A stretch of DNA of 64,000 nucleotides from Acidaminobacter sp. JC074 (GCF_022496765.1 NZ_VANV01000011.1:62001-126000), one strand, 5' to 3'. Numbered from the stretch's first letter, positions 53,220 to 62,694 are shown. The notes: generated from the sequence alone by a model not told the origin. Made by a program: numbers and translations.

Positions 53220-54348
53220 TGAAGATGTATATATGACGACTTGTCATGCCAATATTATTGAGAGAACTGACCAGGCTGTTATACTTGATCAGACCATCTT
53301 TTTTCCAACTGGTGGTGGCCAGTATGCAGATAAGGGGACAATCAACGGTGTTGAAGTAATTGATGTAAAAGAAAAGGCTGGTGTAATTTATCATTATGTC
53401 AAAGAGATGATTACAGAAGACCAAGTTGAGCTTTCAATAGACTGGGAAAAAAGATTTGATGAGATGCAGCAGCATTGTGGTGAACATATCCTTTCGGGGG
53501 TAATCAAGCTTCTTTATGACGGCAATAATAAGGGCTTTCATATAGGAAAAGACTATGTGACCATTGACATGGACATTAAAATCACTGGCGATATGCTAGT
53601 GGAAATTGAAGACAAGGCCAATGAAGCCATCTATAAGAACATTGAACTGGACTTTACCTATGCTGATGACCTATCTGGTGTTGATTTACCTGTAAGAAAG
53701 GATGTTACTGTAGATGAAAATATTCGTATAGTAACCATACCTGAAATAGACTGTGTTGCATGCTGTGGTACCCATCCTCATAGAACGGGTGAAGTTGGCA
53801 TCATTAAACTTTATAAGGTTGAAAAGAACAAGGGCATGCATAGAATCTTTTTTAAGTGCGGCAAGAGAGCTTTAAGAGATTTAAGAAGAAAAACAGATAT
53901 TATAAAGGTTTTTAACCAAGAGTTTTCATCAGATGATGAAAGCCTTCTTGACAGATATTATGCTGATAAGGCAAAGTCAGAAGACTTAAAGAAGGCCTAT
54001 ATCGCCTTAAACAGAAAGCAGATTGATCTCAATATTGAAGATCAACTAGACACAGAAAAATCTTACCAACGTATGGTATTTGATGTCCTTTCTGGTCAAG
54101 ATATGAACTATGTTATCAAACAGGTTTCTGATAAGATGAACACTGTAATCTTGATATATTCCAAGTCAGAGAAAAAAGTGATGTTATCTCATGATGGAAC
54201 AAAGGATGTCAAGTGTAATGAGATTTTCAAGAAAATTAGAGATTTTGGCGGTAAAGGTGGCGGCAGCATGAAGGTTGCCCAAGGTGTCTTTGAGGATAAT
54301 GATGCAGGTATGATTTTTGTTAAATACGTGGAGGAAGCTCTTTCATGA
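53200..54348 (+). CDS. AlaX-type alanyl-tRNA editing hydrolase (long form)
   Basis: A 382-residue protein that removes Ser or Gly from mischarged tRNA-Ala. The editing domain contains TIFFPTGGGQYADKG, HCGEH and the zinc motif CVACCGTH-x2-RTGEVG. A C-terminal DHHA1-like part has DFGGKGGGSMKVAQG. It lacks the aminoacylation domain of AlaRS. ATG 53200 has GGAGGG upstream. It follows a tRNA-modifying enzyme, so the operon may serve tRNA quality. Confidence 0.88.
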   Translation: MTKRLFDEDVYMTTCHANIIERTDQAVILDQTIFFPTGGGQYADKGTINGVEVIDVKEKAGVIYHYVKEMITEDQVELSIDWEKRFDEMQQHCGEHILSGVIKLLYDGNNKGFHIGKDYVTIDMDIKITGDMLVEIEDKANEAIYKNIELDFTYADDLSGVDLPVRKDVTVDENIRIVTIPEIDCVACCGTHPHRTGEVGIIKLYKVEKNKGMHRIFFKCGKRALRDLRRKTDIIKVFNQEFSSDDESLLDRYYADKAKSEDLKKAYIALNRKQIDLNIEDQLDTEKSYQRMVFDVLSGQDMNYVIKQVSDKMNTVILIYSKSEKKVMLSHDGTKDVKCNEIFKKIRDFGGKGGGSMKVAQGVFEDNDAGMIFVKYVEEALS

Positions 54349-55115
54349 TTGAAGTCTTCGATAAAGAATGGGTCATTGATTTTCTTAGAAAAGAAGATGA
54401 AATCTCTAACTTAAATATGATTGGTGCTATTCAAAACATAGAATATGGTATCTATAACAATCCTAACGACCGACTCAGGATGTATGTAGACGACCTAGCA
54501 TCTCCAAGAGGTGTCATTCTAAGAGAGCATGATTATTGGTATTATGTTTATGCAAAAGATGACGACTTTATCTATCATGTTAAAGAAAACTTCTTTAATG
54601 AACTAGATGAGTTTGGTTTTAACGCTGTTGATAAACGCGTCTATGACATCTTGTTAGAAGGAGAAGACTTGGACTGGGATGAAGTATGTGAACTCCTTTA
54701 TTATGACCCTAAAGGTCATAGGCCTTACAAGTCAAACTTAGAACTGACAGATGGCTGTGTAGGGGATGCAGTGACTGTTGATGACCATTATACCTATAAG
54801 GATGAAACATCCTATGACTTTATTTATGATGATTTAAAAAATCGTCCGTCTTCTTTTTATAGGGTTGATGGTGAGGCTGTTTCATGGGTCATGCTTCATA
54901 GAGATAACTCAATGGGGATTATGTATACCAAAGAAGCGTATAGGGGAAAAAACATTGCCTTTGAACTTTCCATGGACTTAATTGGTAAACTAATAAATAA
55001 AAATCAAATACCTTTTATTCACATTGAAGTCAGCAATAAGCCGTCTTTTAAGCTTGCTGATAAGTGTGGATTTAAGAGATATAAGACCATATATTGGTTC
55101 GGTATTAAGAGATAG
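54345..55115 (+). CDS. GNAT-family acetyltransferase-like protein
   Basis: A 256-residue protein. The C-terminal third looks like a GNAT fold (GIMYTKEAYRGKNIAFELS, then HIEVSNKPSFKLADKCGF). The N-terminal 150 residues contain many acidic residues and no known motif and may be a degenerate first GNAT domain. It overlaps the AlaX gene by 4 nt, and its stop codon is within the terminator. Confidence 0.72.
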   Translation: MIEVFDKEWVIDFLRKEDEISNLNMIGAIQNIEYGIYNNPNDRLRMYVDDLASPRGVILREHDYWYYVYAKDDDFIYHVKENFFNELDEFGFNAVDKRVYDILLEGEDLDWDEVCELLYYDPKGHRPYKSNLELTDGCVGDAVTVDDHYTYKDETSYDFIYDDLKNRPSSFYRVDGEAVSWVMLHRDNSMGIMYTKEAYRGKNIAFELSMDLIGKLINKNQIPFIHIEVSNKPSFKLADKCGFKRYKTIYWFGIKR

Positions 55116-55141
55116 TCGGAAATGATTGTCTCTTTTCTTTC
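55107..55141 (+). terminator. Rho-independent terminator of the six-gene operon
   Basis: AGAGATAGTC pairs with GATTGTCTCT (two G-U) around a 6-nt loop, followed by TTTCTTT. The stop of the last gene is in the 5' arm. Confidence 0.75.
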
Positions 55142-55230
55142 TATACTCGAAATATACCTTGATATGCTGATAGTTTTCATCTAAACTTTAAGTAGATAAA
55201 AATCAGTTTTTGTATATAAGGAGGCATTAA

Positions 55231-57174
55231 ATGAAGAAAGTAGATATTGAACTATTTAGTAAAAGTAAGTTTCTCTCTAAGTTAAAGCACCGTGACAACT
55301 ATTTATCTTATGTGGTTTCAGAAGCGGTTATGTCAACTAATGAATATACGTCTAGCATTTATTTATATGATCTATTTAAAAAGACACATAGACGTTTAAC
55401 GACTGGTACAAAAGATGGTAATTACATATGGTTAAATGATGAAGAGATCCTATTTGTTTCTTCTAGAAACAAGCCTAAGGATAAAATTGTAGAAACGACA
55501 CTTTATAAGATCAACATTCATGGTGGTGAAGCTGAGCAGTACATCACTATACCATACAGAGTTTCTAAAATGCTTGTAAACGAAGGCATCCTATACTGTA
55601 TAGCAGGTTATCATGAAGATGCTAAAAAGGTACATGAATTAGAAGGTCATGAAAAAGAAGATTATATCAAAGCTCTAAAAGAAGAAGATGATTACGATGT
55701 TATTACTGAGATTCCATTTTGGTCAAATGGGGGAACTTTCACAAAAGGTGGTAGACGCATCTTAGTTTCTTATGATCTAAAGAGTGGTGATATCAAAGAA
55801 TTGACTGAATCGCCATTTGATGTAGCCGATATCTACATAGATGAAAACTTCAATCAGTTATTTGTGATTGGAAAGGCCTTTGAAGGTATGAGAGAGATTA
55901 CCAATGAGATTTACTTATACCAAGATGGTCTGAAGAAGTTATATGAAGGTGAGTTTGGTTTTAGACGTATCATCCAGACAGACAAAGACCAATTGATTGT
56001 TACAGGAACAGACCATAAGACGTATGGTTTAAATGAAAATCCTAAGTTCTACAAGCTGTCTGATGGTAAACTAGACCTATTAACACCTGATTTAAAACTT
56101 GCCATGTCCAACTCTGTTGGTACTGATTTAAGATATGGTACAGGAATGAGTCCGCTATATAAAGATGAGAAGGGTATTTATTATCCAATACTTAATGGCT
56201 TTAGAAGTGAAATACACTGTCTATCAGAAAAAACTGAATGTGTATTATCTTTACCGGGTTCTTTAGATGAGTATGTTTGTGTGAATGGTCGTTTTTACGG
56301 TATTGGTTTATTTGGTAAAAACCTTTCAGAACTTTATGATTTAACAGATATGACATGTTTATCAGAATACAACAATGAAGTTATAGACAATCATTCTTGG
56401 TTACCTGTAGAACACTTTAATTATACAAACAGAGCTGGTATGGATATGGATGGATTTATCATCATTCCTGAAAATCCTAGTGATAAAATGCCTACAATCT
56501 TAGATATCCATGGTGGACCTAAAACTGTTTATGGTGATATCTTGTATCATGAGATGCAGTACTGGGCAAATGAAGGCTATGTGGTTATCTTTACCAATCC
56601 TAGAGGTTCTGATGGTAGAGACAATGCATTTGCAGACATCAGAGGCAAATACGGTACCATTGATTATGAAGATATCATGGATTTTGTAGATGCGGCTATA
56701 GAAAAGTATCCTGTCATTGATTCTGAAAAAATGGGTGTTACAGGTGGTTCTTATGGTGGATTCATGACCAACTGGATCATAGGACATACAAATAGATTTA
56801 AAGCTGCTGCAACACAGCGTTCTATTTCAAACTGGGTATCATTCTTTGGTACTTCTGATATAGGTTATTTCTTCGGTGAAGATCAAAATGCGGCAACACC
56901 GTGGTCTAATCATGACCTTATGTGGAAGCAGTCACCAATTAAGTATGCAGAAAACTTCAAGACACCAACCTTGATTATTCATTCTCATGAAGACTACAGA
57001 TGCTGGACGCCTGATGCTTATCAAATGTTTACAGCTTTAAAGTTCTTTAGTGTAGATTCTAAAATGGTTGTATTTAAAGGTGAAAACCATGAGCTTTCTA
57101 GAGGTGGTAAACCAAAGCATCGTGTTAGAAGATTAAAAGAAATTACAGAGTGGATGGATGCCTACTTGAAATAG
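55231..57174 (+). CDS. S9-family peptidase (acylaminoacyl-peptidase/prolyl oligopeptidase type)
   Basis: A 647-residue cytoplasmic serine peptidase: beta-propeller (about 1-390) and alpha/beta-hydrolase domain (about 400-647). The triad is probably Ser507 in GGSYGGFMTNW, Asp588 in HSHEDYRCW and His620 in GENHELSRGG. It cleaves short peptides or acylated N-termini. AAGGAGG precedes ATG; it is a single gene. Confidence 0.92.
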   Translation: MKKVDIELFSKSKFLSKLKHRDNYLSYVVSEAVMSTNEYTSSIYLYDLFKKTHRRLTTGTKDGNYIWLNDEEILFVSSRNKPKDKIVETTLYKINIHGGEAEQYITIPYRVSKMLVNEGILYCIAGYHEDAKKVHELEGHEKEDYIKALKEEDDYDVITEIPFWSNGGTFTKGGRRILVSYDLKSGDIKELTESPFDVADIYIDENFNQLFVIGKAFEGMREITNEIYLYQDGLKKLYEGEFGFRRIIQTDKDQLIVTGTDHKTYGLNENPKFYKLSDGKLDLLTPDLKLAMSNSVGTDLRYGTGMSPLYKDEKGIYYPILNGFRSEIHCLSEKTECVLSLPGSLDEYVCVNGRFYGIGLFGKNLSELYDLTDMTCLSEYNNEVIDNHSWLPVEHFNYTNRAGMDMDGFIIIPENPSDKMPTILDIHGGPKTVYGDILYHEMQYWANEGYVVIFTNPRGSDGRDNAFADIRGKYGTIDYEDIMDFVDAAIEKYPVIDSEKMGVTGGSYGGFMTNWIIGHTNRFKAAATQRSISNWVSFFGTSDIGYFFGEDQNAATPWSNHDLMWKQSPIKYAENFKTPTLIIHSHEDYRCWTPDAYQMFTALKFFSVDSKMVVFKGENHELSRGGKPKHRVRRLKEITEWMDAYLK

Positions 57175-57296
57175 AAAATGCAAGTAAGTTGCATTTGAAT
57201 GTTAAAAGTAAGATAATTCGACGCATGTTTTTCAAAATGTGAATTAATTGTTACAAAATCGAGGTTTTGTTAACAAATAGACGAAAAGAATTTAAA

Positions 57297-57341
57297 AGTA
57301 GTCAAAAGCTTATGAAATGGAGCTTTTGACTACTTTTTTTT
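57297..57341 (+). terminator. Strong Rho-independent terminator
   Basis: A perfect 14-bp stem (57297-57310 with 57321-57334) with a 10-nt loop and a T tract. It separates the peptidase gene from the DUF3798 transporter operon. Confidence 0.88.
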
Positions 57342-57431
57342 ACTAAAAAGAAACGGTTTCCTAGTTTAAATGTTAACTTTTTTTAATATTTACGAGACAA
57401 ATTTAAAATTTTTATAGTATACTTATGAAGA

Positions 57432-57483
57432 AAGTTGTTATACAACTTGTAAACTATAATGTTTTAGGGGGGTCTAAAACATT
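57432..57483 (+). promoter_or_regulatory. Leader region of the DUF3798 transporter operon
   Basis: The inverted repeat AAGTTG-TTATA-CAACTT (57432-57448) lies directly before a TATAAT box (57455-57460), where a -35 would be expected, so it may be an operator. A second hairpin follows: AATGTTTTAG (57458-57467) pairs with CTAAAACATT (57474-57483) around GGGGGT. The ribosome binding site comes 11 nt later. The intergenic space 57175-57505 has no gene. Confidence 0.5.
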
Positions 57484-57505
57484 TAACCGAAACAAGGAGG
57501 CTAAA

Positions 57506-58639
57506 ATGTTGAAGAAAATTACGACTTTACTTCTTATTGCTACATTGGTATTAGGTATGTTTGCCGGATGTCAAAGTGGTGAAACTGAAGCAACTGACGA
57601 TTGGAAAATCGGTATTTTAACTGGTACTGTATCTCAAAACGAAGAAGAGTACAGAGCTGCTCAAGCAGTTGTTGAGAAGTATGGTGAAGAACACGTTGTT
57701 GTTATGACTTATCCTGACAAGTTCATGGACGAGCAAGAAACTACAATTGCTAACGTAGCATCTATGGCTGCTGAAGAGAACATGAAAGCTTTATTATTAA
57801 TTCAAGCTGTTCCTGGTTCTTCTGCTGCAATCGATAAAGCTAGAGAAATCAATCCTGATTTATTAATCATTGCAGGTGTTCCTGGTGAGAACCCTCAGGA
57901 TATCGCTTCTAGAGCTGACATCGTATTTACACTTGACGAGTTAACAATGGGTAGAACTATGGTAGAGCAAGCTGAAAAGCAAGGCGCTAAAGTATTTGTT
58001 CACTATTCATTCCCAAGACATATGTCTTATGCATTATTATCTGCAAGAAGAGACTTATTAAAAGAAAACGCTGAAGCTAGAGGTATCGAGTTTGTTGATG
58101 CTACAGCTTTAGATCCAACTGGTGATGCTGGTTTATCTGGCGCTCAACAATTTATTCTTGAAGATACACCAAGAATGATTGAAAAATATGGTAAAGACAC
58201 TGCATTTTTCTCAACTAACTGTGGTCTTCAAATTCCACTTATCAAGTCAGTTTACGAAGGTGGAGCGATTTATCCTCAACCATGTTGTCCATCTCCATAC
58301 CATGGCTTCCCAGCTGCATTAGGTATTGAGATTCCTGAAGACAAGCAAGGCGACATCGCTTTCTTAACAGATCAAATCAAAGCTAAAATGGCTGAAAAAG
58401 ATATGACTGGTAGAATGTCAACTTGGCCTGTACCATGTTCTATGATGTTCATCGAAGCTGGTGCTGACTATTCTAAAGCTTGGATCGATGGTGAGTTTGA
58501 AGAAAAACTTAACTTAGATAAGGTTAAAGAATACTTCAAGGCTTATGCTGGCGTTGATATCGAAGTTAATACATTAGTTGAAGAAGGTACTGAATACCCT
58601 AACTACTTAATGGTTCTTTTAGGATACTTAGACTTCTAG
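57506..58639 (+). CDS. DUF3798 substrate-binding lipoprotein
   Basis: A 377-residue lipoprotein: signal peptide ending in the lipobox FAGC (about Cys21), then a domain starting DDWKIGILTGTVSQNEEEYRA, read in parts, characteristic of DUF3798. It resembles a periplasmic-binding fold. Cys residues occur in PQPCCPSPYHG and TNCGLQ. The gene leads an operon with an ATPase and two permeases of the simple-sugar/nucleoside type, so it is surely their binding protein, but the ligand is unknown. ATG 57506 has AAGGAGG upstream. Confidence 0.85.
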   Translation: MLKKITTLLLIATLVLGMFAGCQSGETEATDDWKIGILTGTVSQNEEEYRAAQAVVEKYGEEHVVVMTYPDKFMDEQETTIANVASMAAEENMKALLLIQAVPGSSAAIDKAREINPDLLIIAGVPGENPQDIASRADIVFTLDELTMGRTMVEQAEKQGAKVFVHYSFPRHMSYALLSARRDLLKENAEARGIEFVDATALDPTGDAGLSGAQQFILEDTPRMIEKYGKDTAFFSTNCGLQIPLIKSVYEGGAIYPQPCCPSPYHGFPAALGIEIPEDKQGDIAFLTDQIKAKMAEKDMTGRMSTWPVPCSMMFIEAGADYSKAWIDGEFEEKLNLDKVKEYFKAYAGVDIEVNTLVEEGTEYPNYLMVLLGYLDF

Positions 58640-58662
58640 AAAAAAGATAAAGTAAATATTGA

Positions 58663-58694
58663 ATTAAGGTTGCCCTCGGGCAGCCTTAATCTTT
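58663..58694 (+). terminator. Intercistronic hairpin after DUF3798 gene
   Basis: Positions 58663-58674 pair with 58679-58690 around a CTCG loop (one G-U), followed by CTTT. It probably reduces read-through into the ATPase gene. Confidence 0.72.
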
Positions 58695-58745
58695 GAAGTT
58701 GAATGTGAAAAATTAAGCAATTTAGAATACTAGGGTGGTGAAAGC

Positions 58746-60347
58746 GTGCAAAACGAATATGTATTGCAGATGAAAGATATTCAAAAAGAATACTATGGTA
58801 ACAAGGTATTAAAAGGTATTAATTTGAATATAAAACCCGGTGAGATTCATGCCATTGTTGGGGAAAATGGCGCAGGTAAATCGACACTGATGAATATCCT
58901 ATTCGGTATGAGAGTGATTCATGATACGGGTGGGTTTGAAGGTGAAGTCATCATAGATGGTGAAACGGTTGTTGCCAAATCATCGGAAGAAGTTATGCAA
59001 TTGGGTGTTGGCATGGTACATCAAGAATTTATGTTAATTCCTGATTTTACTATAGCAGAAAACATAAAATTAAATAGAGAGATCACTAAGCCAAACTTTG
59101 TGAGTAAAACTTTTAATAGTGGAAGTTTGGAGTTTTTAAATCGTAAATTAATGAATGAAGAAGCGAAAGTTGCACTGGATACTCTTGGGATGGATATCAA
59201 GGAGACAACTAAAGTCGCAATACTACCAATCGGTCATAAGCAGTTTATTGAAATCGCTAGAGAGATTGATAAGGAAGGCATCAAGTTATTGGTATTTGAT
59301 GAGCCTACTGCTGTGTTAACAGAGTCTGAAGCAGACAATCTTCTAAAGGCAATGAAGGCTTTAGCGGACAAGGGTATTGGTATTTTATTCATTACACATA
59401 GATTAGATGAAGTAAAAGCTGTTACTGATAATATTACCATTATCCGTGACGGTGAACACATTAAAACTGTACCTACCTCAGAAGTGAGTGTAGAAGAAAT
59501 TGCAGGTTTAATGGTTGGTAGACAAATTTCAATTAGTCAAAATGAAGACATGAAATCTGAAGCTGAAATTGCAGCGCTAGAAACAGTTTTAGAAGTAAGA
59601 GACCTTAAAGTACATATGCCTGGGGAAGAAGTTAAGGGTATTGATCTTGATGTAAAAAAAGGTGAAATTCTTGGTATAGCAGGCCTTGCTGGTCATGGTA
59701 AGATTGGTGTTGCTAACGGTATTATGGGTTTACACAGTGCATCAGGCCAAGTTAAGTTTAAAGGTGAAAGCCTTGCAATTGAGAATACCAAAGCTTCGTT
59801 GGCTAGAAATATTGCCTTTGTATCAGAAGATAGAAAGGGTGTTGGTCTACTTTTAGATGGCTCCATAGAAGATAACATTATGATCACTTCTATGCAGGTT
59901 AAAAGACAGTTCTTAAATGGACTGGGTTTGATAAATAAGCCTAAAGTTAGAAAACATGCTATGGATATGATTGAACAGTTAGATATCAGATGTACGGGTC
60001 CAACCCAACCAACTAGAAGATTATCTGGTGGTAACCAACAAAAGGTATGTCTTGCAAGAGCACTTACTCAAGAGCCGGAGTTACTCTTTGTATCAGAGCC
60101 AACTCGTGGTATTGATATTGGTGCCAAAAAACTTGTACTAGACTATTTGACCATGCTTGCAAAAGAACATAACGTAACTGTTGTTGTGACTTCTTCAGAA
60201 CTTGCTGAGCTTAGAGCTGTTTGTGACAGAATCGCCATTATAGCAGAAGGTAGACTGGAAGGAATTCTTTTACCGTCAGCAGAAGATGTTGAGTTTGGTT
60301 TGATGATGTCTGGTGAATATCATAAATATAAAGGAGGTAACTCATGA
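58746..60347 (+). CDS. ABC transporter ATP-binding protein, RbsA/YufO type (two domains)
   Basis: A 533-residue ATPase with two fused nucleotide-binding domains. The first has Walker A GENGAGKSTLMN and Walker B LLVFDEPTAVLT; the second has the weaker GLAGHGKIGVANG, in which the Walker A Lys-Ser pair is changed to Lys-Ile, and signature LSGGNQQKVCLARAL with LFVSEPTRGID. Such asymmetry is usual in sugar and nucleoside importers. It starts with GTG after GGTGGTGAAAG. Confidence 0.9.
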   Translation: MQNEYVLQMKDIQKEYYGNKVLKGINLNIKPGEIHAIVGENGAGKSTLMNILFGMRVIHDTGGFEGEVIIDGETVVAKSSEEVMQLGVGMVHQEFMLIPDFTIAENIKLNREITKPNFVSKTFNSGSLEFLNRKLMNEEAKVALDTLGMDIKETTKVAILPIGHKQFIEIAREIDKEGIKLLVFDEPTAVLTESEADNLLKAMKALADKGIGILFITHRLDEVKAVTDNITIIRDGEHIKTVPTSEVSVEEIAGLMVGRQISISQNEDMKSEAEIAALETVLEVRDLKVHMPGEEVKGIDLDVKKGEILGIAGLAGHGKIGVANGIMGLHSASGQVKFKGESLAIENTKASLARNIAFVSEDRKGVGLLLDGSIEDNIMITSMQVKRQFLNGLGLINKPKVRKHAMDMIEQLDIRCTGPTQPTRRLSGGNQQKVCLARALTQEPELLFVSEPTRGIDIGAKKLVLDYLTMLAKEHNVTVVVTSSELAELRAVCDRIAIIAEGRLEGILLPSAEDVEFGLMMSGEYHKYKGGNS

Positions 60348-61369
60348 ATTTAGTTAAACGTCTTGGTTTACCTCGTATCATAATCATTGCATTCTTTATT
60401 TTCCTTTGGGTTGTAGCAGGTGTAAAAGCATTACCTATACCTATTTTAATGAAAGATTCTTTGGTAAGAATTGGTATGAACTTGATTATGGTACTTGCCA
60501 TGGTGCCTGCAATACGTTCAGGTATAGGCCTTAACTTTGCCCTTCCTATTGGTATCATTTGTGGTATCTTAGGTGGTGTAATGGCCATAGAGTTTGAGAT
60601 TATAGGTATTTTGGGCTTCTTGTATTCTTTAGCAATCGCTATTCCATTATCAGTAGCATTTGGATGGATATATGGGATCATGCTTAATAAGATCAAGGGA
60701 TCAGAAATGCTGGTATCGACCTATGTCGGTTTCTCTATCGTATCTCTCTTCTGTATAGCATGGATTGTATTACCTTTTACATCAGATGAAATGAGATGGC
60801 CAATTGGTGAAGGTTTAAGAACCGTTGTTTCTTTAGAATCGACATTTGGTGGTATCTTAAATAGATTCTGGGCTATAGAGTTCTCAAATGGATTTGTTTT
60901 CCCTACAGGTTTAATCCTGTTTGGTGGATTTGTATGTTTGGTTTATTACATATTCTCACAAACCAGAGTTGGTATTGCTATGAAAACAGTAGGTGATAAT
61001 CCTAAGTTTGCAGCAGCAACTGGTTTAAACGTTGATCGTTATAGAATTTTAGGAACCATTTTATCGACTGTACTGGGTGCTATCGGTATGGTTGTATTTG
61101 CACAGTCATTTGGTTATATTCAGCTTTATACAGCACCATTAATGATGGCATTCCCTGCAGTAGCAGCAATCCTAATCGGTGGTGCAACAGCTAAAAAAGC
61201 CAATATTTCTTTTGTAATCATTGGTACTATCTTGTTCCAAGGTCTATTGACTATTTCATTACCTGTAGCAAGTAGTTTCTTCGAAGGTGGTAACATCTCT
61301 GAGGTTATCAGAATGATCGTTCAGAACGGTATCATCTTGTATGCATTAGCACAAGGAGGTGGCGAATAA
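60344..61369 (+). CDS. ABC transporter permease (BPD_transp_2), first subunit
   Basis: A 341-residue protein with about nine hydrophobic segments. The motif GLNFALPIGIICGILGG and VGIAMKTVGDNPKFAAATGLNVDRYRIL (in parts) are found in YufP-like permeases of nucleoside-type importers. The start overlaps the ATPase gene by 4 nt and the stop overlaps the next start by one base. Confidence 0.88.
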   Translation: MNLVKRLGLPRIIIIAFFIFLWVVAGVKALPIPILMKDSLVRIGMNLIMVLAMVPAIRSGIGLNFALPIGIICGILGGVMAIEFEIIGILGFLYSLAIAIPLSVAFGWIYGIMLNKIKGSEMLVSTYVGFSIVSLFCIAWIVLPFTSDEMRWPIGEGLRTVVSLESTFGGILNRFWAIEFSNGFVFPTGLILFGGFVCLVYYIFSQTRVGIAMKTVGDNPKFAAATGLNVDRYRILGTILSTVLGAIGMVVFAQSFGYIQLYTAPLMMAFPAVAAILIGGATAKKANISFVIIGTILFQGLLTISLPVASSFFEGGNISEVIRMIVQNGIILYALAQGGGE

Positions 61370-62658
61370 TGGCTGAGAACACAATGGTTCAAACTGATCA
61401 ATCAAGATCAAAAAAGATATTACGTTTTATCATTGATAACAGTGTTACCTTATTATTTGTTATCATCTGTATTTTAGGTGTTATAGCATCAAAAGAACAA
61501 CCTTTTATATTGGTATCTATGCTACTTGAAAGAATGACAAGAAATACCTTCTTAGTATTGGCTCTTTTGATTCCGGTTGTTGCAGGTATGGGACTTAACT
61601 TCTCCATTACCATTGGTGCCATGGCTGCTCAGATAGCTATTATCTTTGTAGCATACTTTAAAATTCCATCAGTTGGTGGTTTATCAGTAGCATTTTTAGT
61701 GTCTACGCCAATTGCCTTAATCTTAGGTATGTATATAGGTAAACTACTTAATAGAACACGTGGTCAAGAGATGATTGCATCTATGATCACAGGTTTCTTT
61801 GCAGATGGTATTTATCAAATGATTTTCTTATTCATGGCTGGTACCATTATACCTATGACAGGTGACTTTGTACTTTCAAATGGTATGGGTCTAAGAAATA
61901 CCATTGACTTAATGAAAGACAACGGTATGGGTAAATCAATGGATAAGATCATTGAGCTGGATTTCTTCTTTGTAACTATTTTCTTTGGTATTGCAATAAT
62001 TGCATACTACCTATGGAAGTTAAACAAAGATAAGCCTGAAGGCATGGATAAGAATAAAAAAATCGGTGGTGTTGTACTGGGTGTTCTATTGACAGTGTTC
62101 TCAATTTTGGTTCAATATACGTCAATTCTACCGCATAAATATGGTTTACTTAAAAACGTTAAAATGTCGGTATTCACAGCAATTGTAGTTGGATTGTTTG
62201 CAGCATTCAATGTTATTATACTAAATACAAAACTTGGTCAAACGCTTAAGACTGTTGGTCAAGACAAGCATATTGCTGAAGTATCAGGTATAAAGGTTAA
62301 TAAGATAAGAGTCTTAGCTATTATGTTATCAACATTGTTTGCTGCTTGGGGACAAATTATCTTTATTCAGAACTTAGGTATCTTAAATACTTATGGTTCG
62401 CATAAGCAAATTGCCTTATTCGCAGTTGCAGCTCTACTAATTGGTGGTGCATCTGTTTCTAAAGCAACTATTGGTCAAGCTTTCCTAGGTGTATTATTAT
62501 TCCATACACTCTTTATCGTATCTCCAAAGGCTGGTCTAAACCTATTTGGTGACGCTCAGTTGGGTGAATACTTTAGAACATTCGTAGCATATGGTGTTAT
62601 CGGTGTATCTTTAGGTCTTCATGCTTGGAAAACTATGATTATGAAACGGCAAGAATGA
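61369..62658 (+). CDS. ABC transporter permease (BPD_transp_2), second subunit
   Basis: A 429-residue protein with about ten hydrophobic segments, including GMGLNFSITIGAMAAQIA and LGQTLKTVGQDKHIAEVSGIKV (in parts). It is larger than the usual 300-350 residues because of a charged cytoplasmic loop near residues 220-235 (KLNKDKPEGMDKNKK). It pairs with the first permease. Confidence 0.88.
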   Translation: MAENTMVQTDQSRSKKILRFIIDNSVTLLFVIICILGVIASKEQPFILVSMLLERMTRNTFLVLALLIPVVAGMGLNFSITIGAMAAQIAIIFVAYFKIPSVGGLSVAFLVSTPIALILGMYIGKLLNRTRGQEMIASMITGFFADGIYQMIFLFMAGTIIPMTGDFVLSNGMGLRNTIDLMKDNGMGKSMDKIIELDFFFVTIFFGIAIIAYYLWKLNKDKPEGMDKNKKIGGVVLGVLLTVFSILVQYTSILPHKYGLLKNVKMSVFTAIVVGLFAAFNVIILNTKLGQTLKTVGQDKHIAEVSGIKVNKIRVLAIMLSTLFAAWGQIIFIQNLGILNTYGSHKQIALFAVAALLIGGASVSKATIGQAFLGVLLFHTLFIVSPKAGLNLFGDAQLGEYFRTFVAYGVIGVSLGLHAWKTMIMKRQE

Positions 62659-62663
62659 TTAAA

Positions 62664-62694
62664 GCGTCATACCTTTAGGGTATGGCGCATTTTT
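62664..62694 (+). terminator. Rho-independent terminator of the transporter operon
   Basis: GCGTCATACC pairs with GGTATGGCGC (one G-U) around TTTAG, followed by ATTTTTAC. Confidence 0.82.

Noticed and set aside
57425-57505. N-terminal extension of the DUF3798 protein
   Set aside because: It covers the TATAAT box and leader hairpins and has no binding site; the lipoprotein signal starts at 57506 after AAGGAGG.
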